From Lentisphaerota bacterium (lineage in GTDB: Bacteria; Verrucomicrobiota; Kiritimatiellia; UBA8416; JAFGTH01): DNA of 6,186 bases. Below, one piece after another: positions 1 through 6,186 of the stretch (position 1 is the first letter of the stretch; each line of letters opens with the position of its first letter). Below the pieces are notes generated by a model. It did no database searches. It saw nothing but the letters and a program-made list of their open reading frames with translations, and was not told the origin of the DNA. The DNA lies in contig JAFGTH010000131.1 in the NCBI GenBank assembly GCA_016934225.1, positions 1 through 6,186 of the forward strand, in the 5' to 3' direction. A program made the translations under genes and the position numbers.

Positions 1-1
1 C

Positions 2-655
2 CGACCGTTTGTCCTGGCGTCAGTAATTCTGGGTCTGCTGATCATCATTGGCCTGTGCTTTTGCTTAACCTGCAAACTGGCTTTGGGAATCGGGATAGTC
101 TTCGCAGCGGTTTCTTCCGGTTATTTTCTCTTTTTCTTTCGCGATCCCGAACGAATAAGCCCTTCAAACGATGAGATCGTTGTATCCGGAGCCGACGGTA
201 CAATCGCTTCTATTACCAAGCTGCGCGAAGATACTTATTTAAAGACAAACTGCGTTCGCATAAGCATTTTCCTGAGCCTCTTCGACGTGCATGTCAATCG
301 CGCTCCCATAAGTGGAAAATCCGTTTTCCTCGGATATTTTCCGGGCAAACGCTTCTTCACATTCCAGGAAAAATCCTCGGAATTCAACCAACACAACAAG
401 ATCCTGATCGAAAACGACCGTATCAAATGCCTGGTCAATCAGATTGTGGGTCCTGTCTGCCGTCGAGTAGTCTATTGGCTGCCGAATGACAAACCGGCAA
501 ATGTCGCCATGGGTGAACGTATCGGAATGATGAAATTCGGCTCGCGACTGGATATCTATTTGCCGGCCGATAAGGTGGAAGCCACAGTTAAAAAAGGCGA
601 TAAAGTTCGCGCAGGCGAAACGGTCGTAGCTAAAATCATCGAGAAAACATCATGA
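2..655 (+). CDS. psd: Phosphatidylserine decarboxylase proenzyme, short type (5' partial)
   Basis: This enzyme decarboxylates phosphatidylserine to phosphatidylethanolamine at the cytoplasmic membrane, using a pyruvoyl group made by self-cleavage. The frame is open to the window edge, giving 217 readable residues; by comparison with short-type Psd only a few N-terminal residues should be missing. A TTG at 83 is possible but would remove the first membrane segment, so I do not take it as the start. Two hydrophobic stretches (about residues 4-22 and 27-46) run into FFFRDPER, a family hallmark. GADGTI (about 63-68) and LFDVHVNRAP (93-102) follow. The self-cleavage site is the Gly-Ser of KFGSRLDIYLP, with the serine (residue 181, bases 542-544) expected to become the pyruvoyl group of the small α chain. 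The stop overlaps the next start by 4 bases (ATGA). The phosphatidylserine synthase gene that often adjoins psd is not seen downstream; it could lie upstream. Confidence 0.93.
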   Translation, partial: RPFVLASVILGLLIIIGLCFCLTCKLALGIGIVFAAVSSGYFLFFFRDPERISPSNDEIVVSGADGTIASITKLREDTYLKTNCVRISIFLSLFDVHVNRAPISGKSVFLGYFPGKRFFTFQEKSSEFNQHNKILIENDRIKCLVNQIVGPVCRRVVYWLPNDKPANVAMGERIGMMKFGSRLDIYLPADKVEATVKKGDKVRAGETVVAKIIEKTS

Positions 656-1089
656 ACGTCGCGGTGCTCGGAGCCAGTAACAAACAAGATCGCTACAGTT
701 ACAAAGCTGTAATGCTTCTCAAAGAAAAGGGCCACTCTCCTTATCCAATCCATCCTATGCTGCAAACTATCGAAGGCATTCCAGTGTTCGCTTCACTTCG
801 CCAGATTCCAGTGCGGCCGGATGTAGTGACTGTTTACCTTGCAGCCGCCAATCAGGAAAACATTGCGGAGGATATCATTCAAAGCCGACCACGACGCGTC
901 ATCTTCAATCCCGGCGCAGAAAATCCTGCGCTGGGAGAACGTCTTGAGTCATTAGGCATAGAACCGTTAAACGCCTGCACATTGGTTCTGCTCCATACCG
1001 AACAATTTGAAATAACGAAAAAATTTCCAAGTCGGATTTCCGCCGATCTCAACCCGCAAAACGCCGAAGACGGAAAACAAATAACATAA
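652..1089 (+). CDS. CoA-binding protein (CoA_binding_2 / YccU-like)
   Basis: This is a 145-residue, single-domain Rossmann-type protein of the CoA-binding family, the fold also found at the N terminus of acyl-CoA synthetases (NDP-forming) and succinyl-CoA synthetase α. The N terminus has VAVLGASNKQDRYSYK (residues 3-18), the typical GxSxxxxRxS nucleotide-binding turn. YPIHP (31-35) follows. FNPGAEN (85-91) matches the usual INPGxEN-type motif, and NACTLVLL (107-114) is the conserved C-terminal segment. The last 20 or so residues are polar and probably disordered. The family is predicted to bind CoA or a related nucleotide and usually has no assigned reaction, so I give no gene symbol. The ATG overlaps the psd stop by 4 bases. 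A purine-rich GAGAAAA at 641-647 may serve as a weak ribosome binding site, but coupling to psd translation is more likely. Confidence 0.88.
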   Translation: MNVAVLGASNKQDRYSYKAVMLLKEKGHSPYPIHPMLQTIEGIPVFASLRQIPVRPDVVTVYLAAANQENIAEDIIQSRPRRVIFNPGAENPALGERLESLGIEPLNACTLVLLHTEQFEITKKFPSRISADLNPQNAEDGKQIT

Positions 1090-1101
1090 AAAGATCAACC
1101 A

Positions 1102-1923
1102 ATGACAGAATCGGAATTGTTTGTTATAGAAAAGCAATTCGAGGGATACGTCGCCAGTTTCAAAACCGCCAATTCGACGCTCCCCCCTCCATTACAATTA
1201 AAGAAAGAACATTGCAAACGCGTCGCCGCTGAAGCACAAACATTAAGCGCTGATCTTGAGTGGGCTCTTTCCGAACAGATTTTGGCCGAAGCAATCGGGC
1301 TCCTGCACGATATAGGAAGATTCTCGCAATTCTCCGAATTCAACACATTTTCCGACGCCGTCTCAATAGATCACGGAGAACGAGGAGCGGCCGTGATGAA
1401 TCAGTTAAACTGGCTGTCAAAACTACCGGATGAAGAACACCTCATCGTTATTGACAGCATTCGATACCATAACCGCCTTGCCATTCCTGATAATCTTTCA
1501 GACCGCAGCGCTGCATTTCTTCGCCTTGTTCGCGATGCGGATAAACTGGATATCATCGGCATAGTACTGAACGCCATGAAACAAAACGGATTCAGCGATT
1601 TGCCGACAATGCTCCCTAATATTGCAATGGATCGCACTCCATCACAACAATTCATAGACGAAATTGCCCGTCATAAAAGAGCATCGTTAAACAATGTGAA
1701 TTCTTTGGCGGATTTTCTTCTGATGCAACTTTCGTGGGTATATGATCTGAATTATCCCGTAACACTTAAACGTTTTTACGATCGCAATATTCCTTCCAAA
1801 ATCCTCAAATACCTCAACAACGACATCCGTATTCAAACTTTCGAAAAGGAAATTTATCGCTATATCATCAATCGCATCCATGAAGCAAATCAACCATACA
1901 AAATCAGAACCGCGCTATCGTGA
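1102..1923 (+). CDS. HD-domain metal-dependent phosphohydrolase
   Basis: This 273-residue soluble protein belongs to the HD superfamily of metal-dependent phosphohydrolases. The ligand pattern is visible: His37 (KKEHCKRVA), His69-Asp70 (LLHDIGRF), His91 (DHGERGA), His123 (RYHNR) and Asp145 (VRDADKLDIIG). This matches the H...HD...D signature, with extra histidines that could help bind a second metal. The C-terminal third (about 160-273) is predicted helical by eye and carries no motif I recognise. The substrate cannot be read from the sequence; relatives hydrolyse nucleotides, cyclic nucleotides or other phosphate esters. The gene starts 12 bases after the CoA-binding gene, the only real gap in the train, and has only a weak A-rich sequence upstream of its ATG. 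Its TGA overlaps the GTG start of the radical SAM gene by 4 bases, so the two should be translated together. Confidence 0.87.
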   Translation: MTESELFVIEKQFEGYVASFKTANSTLPPPLQLKKEHCKRVAAEAQTLSADLEWALSEQILAEAIGLLHDIGRFSQFSEFNTFSDAVSIDHGERGAAVMNQLNWLSKLPDEEHLIVIDSIRYHNRLAIPDNLSDRSAAFLRLVRDADKLDIIGIVLNAMKQNGFSDLPTMLPNIAMDRTPSQQFIDEIARHKRASLNNVNSLADFLLMQLSWVYDLNYPVTLKRFYDRNIPSKILKYLNNDIRIQTFEKEIYRYIINRIHEANQPYKIRTALS

Positions 1924-3179
1924 AGCCGTTTAGCCTGCTTATTAAACCAGCGTCGGCTGACTGTAATTTGCGCTGCGCTTATTGTTTTTATCTCGACCGA
2001 CGACAACTGTATCCCCAAACACCCATACACCGCATGTCCGATAAAGTCCTGGAAAGATTAGTCGCCTCGTTCATGGCAATTCCCATGTCGCAATATACAT
2101 TCGGCTGGCAGGGCGGCGAGCCTACGCTGATGGGCCTGGATTTCTTCAAACGAGTTACCGAACTTCAACAAAAAAACGGGCGAACAGGCGCTATTGTAAG
2201 CAACGGTTTGCAAACAAACGGCATAAGAATCAATGACGAATTCGCGCGTCATTTGGCGCAATACAATTTTCTGGTCGGCGTCAGCGTTGACGGACCCGCC
2301 GAAATTCACGATCGCTATCGCCGGTTCGCGAACGGCCAAGGCAGTCATGCGCTCGTCATGAACGCACTGCAAACACTAAGAAGAAACCGGGTTGAATATA
2401 ATGTTCTTACATTGGTGAATAATATCAACGTACAGCGCCCGTTGGACCTTTATCACTACCTTTGCGACCAGGGCGTACTCTTTCAGCAATACATCGAATG
2501 CGTCGAATTCGACGACAAAGGCCACCTTCGTCCGTTCTCTATTACCGGAGAACAATGGGGAGATTTTCTCTGCGCAATTTTTGACGAATGGTTTAAATAC
2601 GACACCCGAAAAATATCCATCCGCCTTTTTGATTCCATCCTCGCCATGATGATGGACGGTATCCCAAATATTTGCGCCATGGGCACCGATTGCCGACAAT
2701 ATTTCGTGGTGGAACACAACGGAGATATATATCCGTGCGATTTCTTTGTGCGACCGGAACTTAAACTCGGGAATATTATGACGGATTCCTGGACTGAATT
2801 CCAAAACTCGGAACTTTACAGACAATTCGGCGAACGAAAACGGCGCTGGAATGCCAAATGCGATAACTGTCCATGGTTACGTTACTGCGCCGGCGATTGC
2901 CCTAAAAACCGGCCTTCCAAAGGCGCCGATCCAACACAACTCAGCATCCTTTGCCCGGGCTGGATACAATTTTATCAACACACAATCAGCCGATTCAAAC
3001 AACTGGCGGATCAAATCCGAGCCGAAAAACAATTACAACAGATACAGGTTGAAACAATGCCACACATCCCCCATGTTAAAAAAATAAAACGAAACGATCC
3101 GTGCCCTTGCGGGAGTGGAAAAAAATATAAATACTGTTGCGGCGCAATAAAAAACACAAGAGAGACAAATATCAGATGA
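1920..3179 (+). CDS. Anaerobic sulfatase-maturating radical SAM enzyme with C-terminal SEC-C motif
   Basis: This 419-residue protein is a radical SAM/SPASM enzyme of the anaerobic sulfatase-maturating (anSME) type, which oxidises an active-site Cys or Ser of sulfatases to formylglycine in the cytoplasm. The opening LLIKPAS is typical. The radical SAM cluster motif is C15-x3-C19-x2-C22, and GGEP at 65-68 belongs to SAM binding. Eight further cysteines (252, 258, 273, 314, 317, 323, 327, 345) have the spacing of the two auxiliary Fe-S clusters known from clostridial anSME. Asp274, directly after Cys273, matches its proposed catalytic aspartate. After a polar helix-like linker (about 350-390) comes a SEC-C zinc motif at 393-408 (Cys395, Cys397, Cys406, Cys407). 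The start is GTG, chosen because it overlaps the HD gene stop by 4 bases and gives the family N terminus; no Shine-Dalgarno sequence is evident. No sulfatase gene lies in the window. Another peptide-modifying SPASM activity is possible but less likely. Confidence 0.93.
   Translation: MKPFSLLIKPASADCNLRCAYCFYLDRRQLYPQTPIHRMSDKVLERLVASFMAIPMSQYTFGWQGGEPTLMGLDFFKRVTELQQKNGRTGAIVSNGLQTNGIRINDEFARHLAQYNFLVGVSVDGPAEIHDRYRRFANGQGSHALVMNALQTLRRNRVEYNVLTLVNNINVQRPLDLYHYLCDQGVLFQQYIECVEFDDKGHLRPFSITGEQWGDFLCAIFDEWFKYDTRKISIRLFDSILAMMMDGIPNICAMGTDCRQYFVVEHNGDIYPCDFFVRPELKLGNIMTDSWTEFQNSELYRQFGERKRRWNAKCDNCPWLRYCAGDCPKNRPSKGADPTQLSILCPGWIQFYQHTISRFKQLADQIRAEKQLQQIQVETMPHIPHVKKIKRNDPCPCGSGKKYKYCCGAIKNTRETNIR
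3090..3143 (+). other. SEC-C zinc-binding motif at the C terminus of the sulfatase maturase
   Basis: Residues 391-408 of the maturase form a complete C-x-C-x8-C-C zinc motif (CPCGSGKKYKYCC), preceded by the usual RNDP. The same motif at the C terminus of SecA binds zinc and contacts SecB and ribosomes. Here it lies outside the catalytic core, after a polar linker, and 11 residues before the stop. It is intact and in frame, so it appears to be a real appended domain. Confidence 0.9.
3158..3165 (+). promoter_or_regulatory. Possible weak ribosome binding site for the YggS gene
   Basis: The purine run AAGAGAGA ends 10 bases before the ATG at 3176. It is a poor match to AGGAGG but supports this ATG over the upstream in-frame ATG at 3137, which would overlap the maturase by 43 bases and add a lysine/arginine-rich leader not typical of the family. 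Confidence 0.35.
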
Positions 3180-3832
3180 CAATAACAAAAAACTATCAAC
3201 GCATCAGAGCAGAAATTCCTGATTATGTGACAATCGTCACGGCGGCTAAAACACGAACAGCAGATGAAGTCAGGGAATTAATTGACGCAGGAGTCACCGA
3301 TATCGGCGAAAACTACGTTCAGGAAACCGAGGAAATTCAAAAACAACTGGGCCACGATATAAAACGAATGCACTGGCACCTCATTGGACATTTACAGGCC
3401 AATAAAATCAATAAAGCCCTGAAATTGTTCGACACCATTCAAACATTAGACTCCATGAAACTCGCCAGCGCAATTAATAATCATTTGAAGCAAACCCTAC
3501 CGGTCTTGATCGAGATTAATAGCGGACGTGAACCGCAAAAAACCGGAGTCGTGCCGGAAGAAGCGGAAAAGTTGATTCGGAATATCTCAACTCTGGAAAA
3601 AATTTCTGTAAAAGGATTGATGACCATGGGACCACGTTTCGGCAACCCAGAAAACGCCCGTTTATATTATCGGGAAACAAAAAAGCTTTTTGACCATATT
3701 GATTCCTTGGATATTCCTGGCGTAGAAATGACAGTGCTTTCAATGGGTATGTCCAATGCATATCACATAGCCATCGAAGAAGGCAGTACAATGATTCGTC
3801 TCGGAACTATTCTGTTCGGAAAACGCATGTAA
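3176..3832 (+). CDS. YggS/PLPBP-family pyridoxal phosphate-binding protein
   Basis: This 218-residue protein has the fold-type III alanine-racemase-like barrel of the YggS/PROSC family. These proteins bind PLP, show no clear enzyme activity, and help control PLP supply and amino-acid balance in the cytoplasm. The PLP lysine should be Lys25 in VTAAKTR, where most relatives have VSKTxP. Other family marks are GENYVQE (44-50), WHLIGHLQANK (67-77), a glycine-rich LMTMGP segment, SMGMS, and the phosphate-binding GSTMIRLGT near the C terminus. The N terminus is about ten residues shorter than usual, and SMGMS is followed by Asn where Asp is common. I start at ATG 3176, which overlaps the maturase stop by 4 bases (ATGA). 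Its TAA shares one base with the next ATG (TAATG). PLP-related genes are not otherwise present, so the position probably reflects operon convenience. Confidence 0.92.
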   Translation: MTITKNYQRIRAEIPDYVTIVTAAKTRTADEVRELIDAGVTDIGENYVQETEEIQKQLGHDIKRMHWHLIGHLQANKINKALKLFDTIQTLDSMKLASAINNHLKQTLPVLIEINSGREPQKTGVVPEEAEKLIRNISTLEKISVKGLMTMGPRFGNPENARLYYRETKKLFDHIDSLDIPGVEMTVLSMGMSNAYHIAIEEGSTMIRLGTILFGKRM

Positions 3833-4554
3833 TGACTGTAAAAAACATACAGCAAAATATCTTGAATAATTCTGACATCTCAACCCGTTGCGAGGCGATT
3901 ATTTTCGATTTGGACGGAACGCTTCTGGATACAATTGACGACCTTACGGACGCAATGAACGCTGCGCTTGCAAATCGAGGTTATCCGTTACGATCGGTCG
4001 AAGAGTGTAAAAATCTGGTGGGCGAAGGAACAGATGTGTTCGCCGGCGGCGCTCTGCCGCCGGATTCCCGACAACCCGATATTATCAGTAATCTGATCAA
4101 CGAATATCGGGCCGAATATGCCAAAATGTGGACACATAAAACAAAACCATATCCGGGAATCGTCAAACTGCTGAACGATCTCGCAGACCGGCATATTCCT
4201 CTCGCAGTGCTATCCAATAAACGCGATGCCGCAGTGAAAGAAGCCGTTGCCTATTTTCTGCCCAATACGCAGTTCTCTGAAATCATCGGCGCGCGAAATG
4301 AAATCCCTCTAAAACCGGATGCCGGAGCCGCTTTAAGTATCGCTGAAAAACTCGGAAGCCGCGTGCAATATACGCTATTCGTCGGCGATACGAAAACCGA
4401 CATGCAAACAGCGCGTTCCGCAGGGATGATCGCAGTCGGCGTCCTTTGGGGGTTCCGAACCGCCAAGGAGCTTAAGCTTAACGGCGCAAATCATTTGGTC
4501 AGTCGTCCGGAAGAGATTCTCAACCTTCCAGAAATATCGTTGCCGGGAATATGA
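3832..4554 (+). CDS. HAD-superfamily hydrolase, phosphoglycolate phosphatase-like
   Basis: This 240-residue cytoplasmic phosphatase belongs to HAD subfamily IA and most resembles phosphoglycolate phosphatase (Gph), which dephosphorylates 2-phosphoglycolate. All four HAD motifs are present. Motif I is FDLDGTLLDT, with nucleophile Asp26 and acid/base Asp28. Motif II is Ser128 in VLSNKRD. Motif III is Lys161 in LKPDAGA. Motif IV is Asp186 and Asp190 in FVGDTKTDM. The α-helical cap between motifs I and II (about 35-110) includes GEGTDVF, similar to the GxG segment of Gph caps. The 20 or so residues before motif I are longer than usual; there is no better downstream ATG and a TTG at 3862 is a weak alternative. 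The ATG overlaps the YggS stop by one base and the TGA overlaps the next ATG by 4 bases. HAD specificity is hard to predict, so other small phosphate esters are possible. Confidence 0.88.
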   Translation: MTVKNIQQNILNNSDISTRCEAIIFDLDGTLLDTIDDLTDAMNAALANRGYPLRSVEECKNLVGEGTDVFAGGALPPDSRQPDIISNLINEYRAEYAKMWTHKTKPYPGIVKLLNDLADRHIPLAVLSNKRDAAVKEAVAYFLPNTQFSEIIGARNEIPLKPDAGAALSIAEKLGSRVQYTLFVGDTKTDMQTARSAGMIAVGVLWGFRTAKELKLNGANHLVSRPEEILNLPEISLPGI

Positions 4555-5537
4555 TTGTGGAAACAATTACAAAAAAACTCGGACGCAATGATTTGTGCTG
4601 GTGCGGCAGCGGCAAAAAATACAAAAAATGCCACATGGAACAGGATATGCTTGCAGATAAAATACACTTGTCGCAAAACGATTCGAATAACTCAATTCGG
4701 ACGACAGGCCATGTCAGTTCTATGCGCCCAATACCGGCAAACATCACATGTCCCGTTTATGCGACAACCGGCAAGGGCGAACCGCTTTGTAAGGGATTTT
4801 CTCATTTAAAAGGAGACGAATTGGAGCAAATGCGGGAAACGTGCCGAGCCGCCCGCCGAGTTCTTAATAAAGCAATCAAATCAGTTCGTCCCGGCATTAC
4901 CACCGACCGGATTGACGCCGTGGTACACCAGGCTTGTATTGCCGAAGGAGGATATCCAAGCCCGCTCAATTATCACGGCTTCCCGAAAAGCGTATGCACA
5001 TCCGTAAACGAGGTAATTTGCCACGGCATTCCGGATGATCGGCCTCTGAAGAACGGCGATATCATAAATATTGACATCACGCTTTTTCGAAACGGCTTTC
5101 ACGGAGATTGCTCCGAAACAGTGCCGGTCGGCAATATAGATCAACCCTCACGCCACTTGCTGGACGCAGCCCGGGAATGTCTACACCGAGGAATTTCCGC
5201 TATTCATCCAAACGGGCAAATCAAAGACATCGGATTCGCTATAACAGAATACGCGCATCGGCATGGCTACAGTGTTGTACGCGCATACTGCGGACACGGA
5301 ATCGGACGATGCTTTCACATGGACCCGCAAGTTCCCCACCACAAATCCAGAGACGCTACTGCGAGAATCACGCCGGGTATGGTTTTTACCGTCGAACCAA
5401 TGATCAATATGGGCGTCTGGCAACACAAGTTATTGGATGATCAATGGACGGCAATTACCGCCGACGGACAAAGAAGCGCACAGTTTGAACACACAATTCT
5501 AGTCACAAAAGAAGGCGCGGAAATTCTGACGCTGTAA
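4551..5537 (+). CDS. map: Type I methionine aminopeptidase with N-terminal SEC-C motif
   Basis: This 328-residue enzyme removes the initiator methionine from new proteins. A SEC-C motif lies at residues 13-28, followed by a variable linker (about 29-85) containing two further cysteines (67 and 80). The catalytic pita-bread domain runs from about 86 to the end. The metal ligands are Asp175 (NIDIT), Asp186 (HGDCSE), His249 (GHGIG), Glu282 (TVEPM) and Glu313 (FEHT); their spacing equals that of the E. coli enzyme exactly. The substrate-site histidines are His158 (CHGIP) and His256. SEC-C-tagged MetAPs are known in several bacterial groups; the extension is thought to aid ribosome or partner binding. 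The ATG overlaps the phosphatase stop by 4 bases, with only CGGGA very close upstream, so coupled translation is likely. This is the last gene of the plus-strand train. Confidence 0.95.
   Translation: MIVETITKKLGRNDLCWCGSGKKYKKCHMEQDMLADKIHLSQNDSNNSIRTTGHVSSMRPIPANITCPVYATTGKGEPLCKGFSHLKGDELEQMRETCRAARRVLNKAIKSVRPGITTDRIDAVVHQACIAEGGYPSPLNYHGFPKSVCTSVNEVICHGIPDDRPLKNGDIINIDITLFRNGFHGDCSETVPVGNIDQPSRHLLDAARECLHRGISAIHPNGQIKDIGFAITEYAHRHGYSVVRAYCGHGIGRCFHMDPQVPHHKSRDATARITPGMVFTVEPMINMGVWQHKLLDDQWTAITADGQRSAQFEHTILVTKEGAEILTL
4581..4634 (+). other. SEC-C zinc-binding motif at the N terminus of methionine aminopeptidase
   Basis: Residues 11-28 contain GRND followed by CWCGSGKKYKKCH, a full C-x-C-x8-C-H zinc motif of the SecA type (Cys16, Cys18, Cys27, His28). 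The maturase copy ends in Cys-Cys instead of Cys-His; both forms are known in this family. The position nine residues after the ATG supports the chosen start. Confidence 0.88.
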
Positions 5538-5592
5538 CCTGAAAACGCATCAAAATCGGTTTTGCAACTCTTAAGCAAATTGGCAATAGGCC
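5538..5592. other. Convergent intergenic gap without a clear terminator
   Basis: This 55-base stretch separates the end of the plus-strand train from the end of the minus-strand β-helix gene. Two weak inverted repeats are visible: CAAAA/TTTTG around a 4-base loop at 5551-5564, and TTTGC/GCAAA around a 9-base loop at 5561-5579. They overlap, are AT-rich, and neither is followed by a T run on either strand. Termination may be Rho-dependent or may use sites inside the coding regions. Confidence 0.4.
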
Positions 5593-6186
5593 TTACCAAA
5601 ACATGAAAACCGTTCCGGCAGGCAAAGGCACGTATTCGTATATTCCGATGTCAACAGCCGGACCGGACAACCGCACGTTGCCGTAAAAATCAGTATCCAA
5701 ATCCGTGGTCGTTGTTCCGGCATCCACACAAACCGATACAGGATCAATCCGGAAATCGCCGGATGCCGCATCCAAAAACAACGGATCGCCGGCAATATTG
5801 TTCGTGTTCACAGCAACCGATAATGCATTAATTTCCACGACCGTGTGCAGATCGTTAGTCGTGTCATAGTCACGATAGTACGCCGTTTCTGTCCCATTGG
5901 TATGGAAACAACAATTATGCAATGTCGGGTCGGAATAATTATGGGCTTCCTGAATGCCGTATGTCTTGTTGCGCGCGATAATGGTATTTTCGATCACAGG
6001 ATCCGAATCGTTGTGCGCATAGATACCGCAAGCGTTGTTGCTGTAGATTACACAGTTAATAATGTACGTGGAACTGTAGACGCCGGAATTGCCACCCGTA
6101 CTAGAGTCGTAGAGGTAGATGCCATGGCTGCCGTTGGCGGACACGTCGCAATTCTCGTAACGGTTGAATCGGCAGTATCTATAGGA
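5593..6186 (-). CDS. Right-handed β-helix, choice-of-anchor Q-type protein (C-terminal part)
   Basis: The minus-strand frame is open to the right edge, so the N terminus lies outside the window; 197 C-terminal residues are readable. A GTG at 6144 is not needed as a start, because repeat-like sequence continues upstream of it. Residues 1 to about 100 show imperfect β-helix coils, with recurring units such as IINCVIYSNNACGIYAH and VIENTIIARNKTYGIQ: a hydrophobic strand, then an Asn/Gly-rich turn. The C-terminal part (134-185) has DPLFLDAASGDFR, VDAGT, DFYGNVR and VDIGIYEY, the series typical of choice-of-anchor Q proteins, which are normally exported and surface-associated. β-helix folds often bind or cleave polysaccharides, but no catalytic residues can be named here. 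The protein ends 12 residues after YEY (VPLPAGTVFMFW), with no recognisable anchor or sorting signal. Low-complexity Asn, Asp and Thr content fits an extracellular protein. It is convergent with the operon and probably regulated separately. Confidence 0.82.
   Translation of the reverse strand, partial: SYRYCRFNRYENCDVSANGSHGIYLYDSSTGGNSGVYSSTYIINCVIYSNNACGIYAHNDSDPVIENTIIARNKTYGIQEAHNYSDPTLHNCCFHTNGTETAYYRDYDTTNDLHTVVEINALSVAVNTNNIAGDPLFLDAASGDFRIDPVSVCVDAGTTTTDLDTDFYGNVRLSGPAVDIGIYEYVPLPAGTVFMFW

Noticed and set aside
83..655. Psd starting at TTG 83
   Set aside because: The frame stays open to the window edge and encodes a hydrophobic N-terminal segment expected for short-type Psd, so the gene is better treated as 5' partial.
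2376..2825. 149-codon minus-strand open frame inside the radical SAM gene
   Set aside because: It lies wholly opposite a well-supported conserved domain, shows no recognisable protein motif, and is best explained as an antisense shadow.
3137..3175. Longer YggS start at ATG 3137
   Set aside because: It would add a lysine/arginine-rich leader unlike the family and overlap the SEC-C coding end by 43 bases. ATG 3176 gives the standard 4-base overlap and has a purine-rich site upstream.
3090..4634. SEC-C coding segments as a recent DNA duplication
   Set aside because: The protein motifs match closely but codons and flanks differ, so a recent copy event is not supported.
5538..5592. Bidirectional intrinsic terminator between the convergent genes
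   Set aside because: Only 5-bp, AT-rich overlapping inverted repeats are present, with no T tract on either strand.
5593..6186. CRISPR or DNA tandem repeat under the β-helix repeats
   Set aside because: The periodicity is at the protein level and imperfect; no exact DNA repeat with regular spacers is seen.

Overview
The window looks like part of a Gram-negative-type bacterial chromosome with moderate GC content. A sulfatase-maturase gene, SEC-C tags on two enzymes and a secreted β-helix protein of the choice-of-anchor Q type would fit the Planctomycetes-Verrucomicrobia-Lentisphaerae-Kiritimatiellae group. That assignment is a low-confidence inference from gene content; there is no rRNA or other marker here.

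Bases 2-5537 hold one compact plus-strand gene train of seven genes: phosphatidylserine decarboxylase (5' end cut by the window edge), a small CoA-binding Rossmann protein, an HD-domain phosphohydrolase, an anaerobic sulfatase-maturating radical SAM enzyme, a YggS-type PLP-binding protein, a HAD-family phosphoglycolate-phosphatase-like enzyme, and type I methionine aminopeptidase. Five of the six junctions overlap by 4 bases or 1 base (ATGA, GTGA or TAATG). The remaining one has a 12-base gap. This strongly suggests a single transcript with translational coupling. No promoter is visible, so transcription must start upstream of the window or within a coding region.

Bases 5538-5592 are a short convergent intergenic gap without a convincing terminator. 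From 5593 to the right edge, the minus strand encodes the C-terminal part of a right-handed β-helix, probably exported, protein.

The genes do not form one metabolic pathway. Psd makes phosphatidylethanolamine at the membrane, YggS buffers PLP, and the HAD enzyme probably removes phosphate from a small metabolite. The most suggestive link is between the radical SAM maturase and the methionine aminopeptidase. Both act on new polypeptides, and both carry a SEC-C zinc motif (C-terminal in one, N-terminal in the other) like the motif at the end of SecA. I see no CRISPR, mobile element, tRNA, rRNA or defence system. The individual enzymes belong to known families; what is unusual is their architecture and arrangement.
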